Of a stretch of DNA of 64,000 nucleotides, positions 62,066-64,000 are shown one piece after another (the stretch's first letter is position 1; each line of letters opens with the position of its first letter). This stretch comes from Bimastos eiseni (taxonomy: Eukaryota; Annelida; Clitellata; Crassiclitellata; Lumbricidae): contig OY365806.1 in NCBI GenBank assembly GCA_959347315.1, forward strand, positions 36,264,264 to 36,328,263. Direction: 5' to 3'. The translations under genes were made by a program, and so were the position numbers. A model generated the notes under the pieces. That model did no database searches. It was given only the letters and a program-made list of their open reading frames with translations, and was not told where the DNA came from.

Positions 62066-62200
62066 CCAGGACGGACGGTGCCAAAATTGCCGGAGCTCTC
62101 TGGCCTGAGGCTGCCAGGATGGACGGTGCCAAAACAGCCGTACTTCTCTGGCATGAGGCTGCCAGGATGGACGGTGCCATAACTGCCGAAGTTCTCTGAC
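62066..62200. repeat. 48-bp minisatellite, 2.8 copies
   Basis: Units start at about 62066, 62114 and 62162 with CCAGGAYGGACGGTGCCA. The period is a multiple of three and both strands stay open through the array (for example ARMDGAKTAVLLWHEA on plus; GSLMPEKYGCFGTVHP on minus), which explains the apparent ORFs here. Confidence 0.9.
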
Positions 62201-63116
62201 CTGTGATATTTATAAACCTGCTGATGTTGCATAAATCTAAGCAGTGCTTTAATTGAGTAAATTTAATTAAGTCGATAAAACATTATAAAGAATGTAATGT
62301 GTAAATTAGGTCAGGAATAGCAACTTAATTTTGCTAACTTGGAACTACCATCGTCTGGCATTCTGAAGCTCAAATTGCCTTTCTTGATATGGCTACTTGC
62401 ACGAAAATGCTTTGGCTATGGCTAGAATAAAAAGATCTCTGAGGAACAGTCATGGGTTCATACAATCCAATGCTGCAAGTTTCCAGCACGAAGTCTTCAA
62501 AAGTCGTGACCAGCCACAGAGATTACAAATTAGGCCAATACAAACTAAAGGATCCAGTTACCGAGGATCTCAATAATGGTCAGGATTTCTAACCTGACCT
62601 CTGTAATGTGGATAAAATAAAATTTGACACGTTGAATATCAACATATTATTTCACTGGGCAGCGAAGTTAACTTATTATCAATATTAGGCACTAAAACAA
62701 TATGTTCAACTCAATCTTCTCATCAATCTACAATTAATGTTCGAACATTTATTACTCTAAAACAAGAGAAGATAAGAACATCCATGGAGAAACAAGAGAA
62801 AGAGAGAAAACGTGCAGCCAGGCAACCAATAGACCTACACAACAGGAAAACAGAAGGACATGAAAGACAGCAGACCTAAGCGAGAGAGAGAAATTTGCTA
62901 AATTTAACATTTAGTAAAATAAAAAAAAATTATGTTACCGCAGTAGGCCTAGTTATTAAGTCTCATCGACCGGTCTCAATGGCAAATAGCATCAAAATTT
63001 GTAGCTTATGATCGCTAAATCGATCTACAAAATGAAAATAAATTCGATAAGAAATCTTTGTTAATTAATTTGCTAAGTATACCTGATACTCCTCGACGAA
63101 AATTCAATCGAAACAG

Positions 63117-63299
63117 ATGTTGGCAAAGCAGAACTTGGAAGAACTGCAACGAATAACTGAAGATTTGCGAAATTTCGCAAAATCTGGAACTCGCCCGTCT
63201 TCTTCGAGATCCAAGCCGCAACTAAAAATTAAACACGGTGACGCAATCATGACGACACTTCGCCTTTGGCAAAGTGCCAGGTTTGTTCAGCATAAATAA
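63117..63299 (+). other. Candidate small exon or ORF, unassigned
   Basis: ATG at 63117 opens 60 codons with a heptad-like LAKQNLEELQRITEDLRNFA followed by a basic, serine-rich part. It is preceded by CAG. A donor-like ACACG|gtgacg follows at about 63238. No family is recognised; it could be an exon of a gene continuing rightward. Confidence 0.25.
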
Positions 63300-63667
63300 C
63301 ATGTTCATCTTTATTATAAATAAGTAAGTAAAGTAAGTATATTCTTTAATAAAGATGCTAATAATTTTCGTATAAATTCAAACCGCTCTATGCTAACATA
63401 AATAGGTGCCTATTATGCGTTATACACTTATTTAACCAACAGTGCTGCCTAGTAAAAGAAGGACATATCAACGTTACAGGGATACAATGATCTCACTTAG
63501 ACTTGGTTCGCCAGTTTTGCTGCCCACCCCTCTTCGCTCCCTCAACTGGTTGTTCAAGTTCGTGCTCCGGTGTACAACCTGGAGTTAAAAATAATGTATA
63601 TGATGCAGACCGGTAGCGTAAAATTGTAGATTGATATTATACAGCATCTGGACAGTGGATAGTCAAC

Positions 63668-63915
63668 GTCAGACGTGTAACAAAGCTTTGAAAAGTGTGT
63701 CTGGGGCAAAATCTATTTAAAAAGCTTCCCCACTCTTTTAATTTTGCCTCCCAGAGATTTGAAAAATGAGGGGCGGCAAATAATCTTAGCAAAAGTCATC
63801 TTATTATAATTACTGCATATAAATAAAATATGCAGGACGCTTTTAAAGTATACACTATAAAGTAGACCTAATATTTTGTACAATATACAGTAAAATTGCA
63901 TGCAAATTAATCTTT
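63668..63915. mobile_element. hAT-like miniature element E, copy 2 (right-truncated)
   Basis: It starts CAGACGTGTAACAAAGC, like the reconstructed end of copy 1. It then shares the interior TTTTAAAGTATACACT...TTGTACAATATACAG.AAAATTGC with 58836-59156 in the same orientation. The right terminus is absent. Confidence 0.65.
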
Positions 63916-64000
63916 TCCATCATCATGAGGTTTGTCAAATGGCAACAGCGAATGGGCTGGATGACCAATTAATTCAGGATTAACTCGCCGCAAGATTCAT

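Noticed and set aside
1..64000. CRISPR array, operon, prophage or other bacterial system
   Set aside because: Spliced eukaryotic genes and animal transposons dominate throughout; the tandem repeats lack the spacer-repeat structure of CRISPR.

Overview
This is a window of AT-rich, intron-rich animal nuclear DNA. I found no bacterial, plasmid, viral or CRISPR features. The genes are split into short exons with GT-AG introns, mostly 0.3-2 kb long. Between and inside them lie decayed LINE, SINE-like, hAT-like and pogo-like elements. The encoded proteins resemble their vertebrate orthologues closely, but intron sizes and repeat content look invertebrate. I infer a slowly evolving marine invertebrate, perhaps a deuterostome such as an echinoderm, hemichordate or lancelet; that placement is a low-confidence guess.

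Five conserved housekeeping genes can be read. From left to right: (1) PSMG3, proteasome assembly chaperone 3, minus strand, first two exons at 2439-2868, remainder not found; (2) CIAO3/NAR1, cytosolic iron-sulfur assembly factor, minus strand, ten coding exons at 6441-14368, complete; (3) SLC25A17/PMP34, peroxisomal cofactor carrier, minus strand, exons at 16564-24130, start exon and first-signature exon not found; (4) GTF2A1, TFIIA alpha/beta, plus strand, nine coding exons at 26311-35650, with a TATA box and a palindromic CRE upstream; (5) MFSD11, UNC93-like membrane protein, minus strand, thirteen coding exons at 41454-55290, complete. SLC25A17 and GTF2A1 are head to head around 24-26 kb. 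GTF2A1 and MFSD11 are tail to tail around 37-41 kb. The genes do not form a pathway; the shared theme is basal cell maintenance.

The rest is mostly repeats. Four non-autonomous hAT-type elements keep identical 8-bp target duplications (22299-22963, 51117-51853, 55851-56056, 57746-58605). A pogo-type miniature element with 23-bp terminal repeats sits in the last intron of CIAO3. A fossil pogo/Tigger-like transposase at 4365-5734 carries an internal inversion. Several LINE reverse-transcriptase remnants occupy introns. The right end (55.3-64 kb) has no recognisable gene and is dominated by hAT-like elements, TA and GATA microsatellites and SINE-like pieces.

I did not find a convincing new biological system. 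The most useful leads are the unresolved SLC25A17 and PSMG3 exons, two awkward splice junctions, a possible in-frame alternative donor in GTF2A1, and the transposon structures. All exon boundaries come from reading splice motifs and matching remembered protein families; none is supported here by transcripts or database searches.
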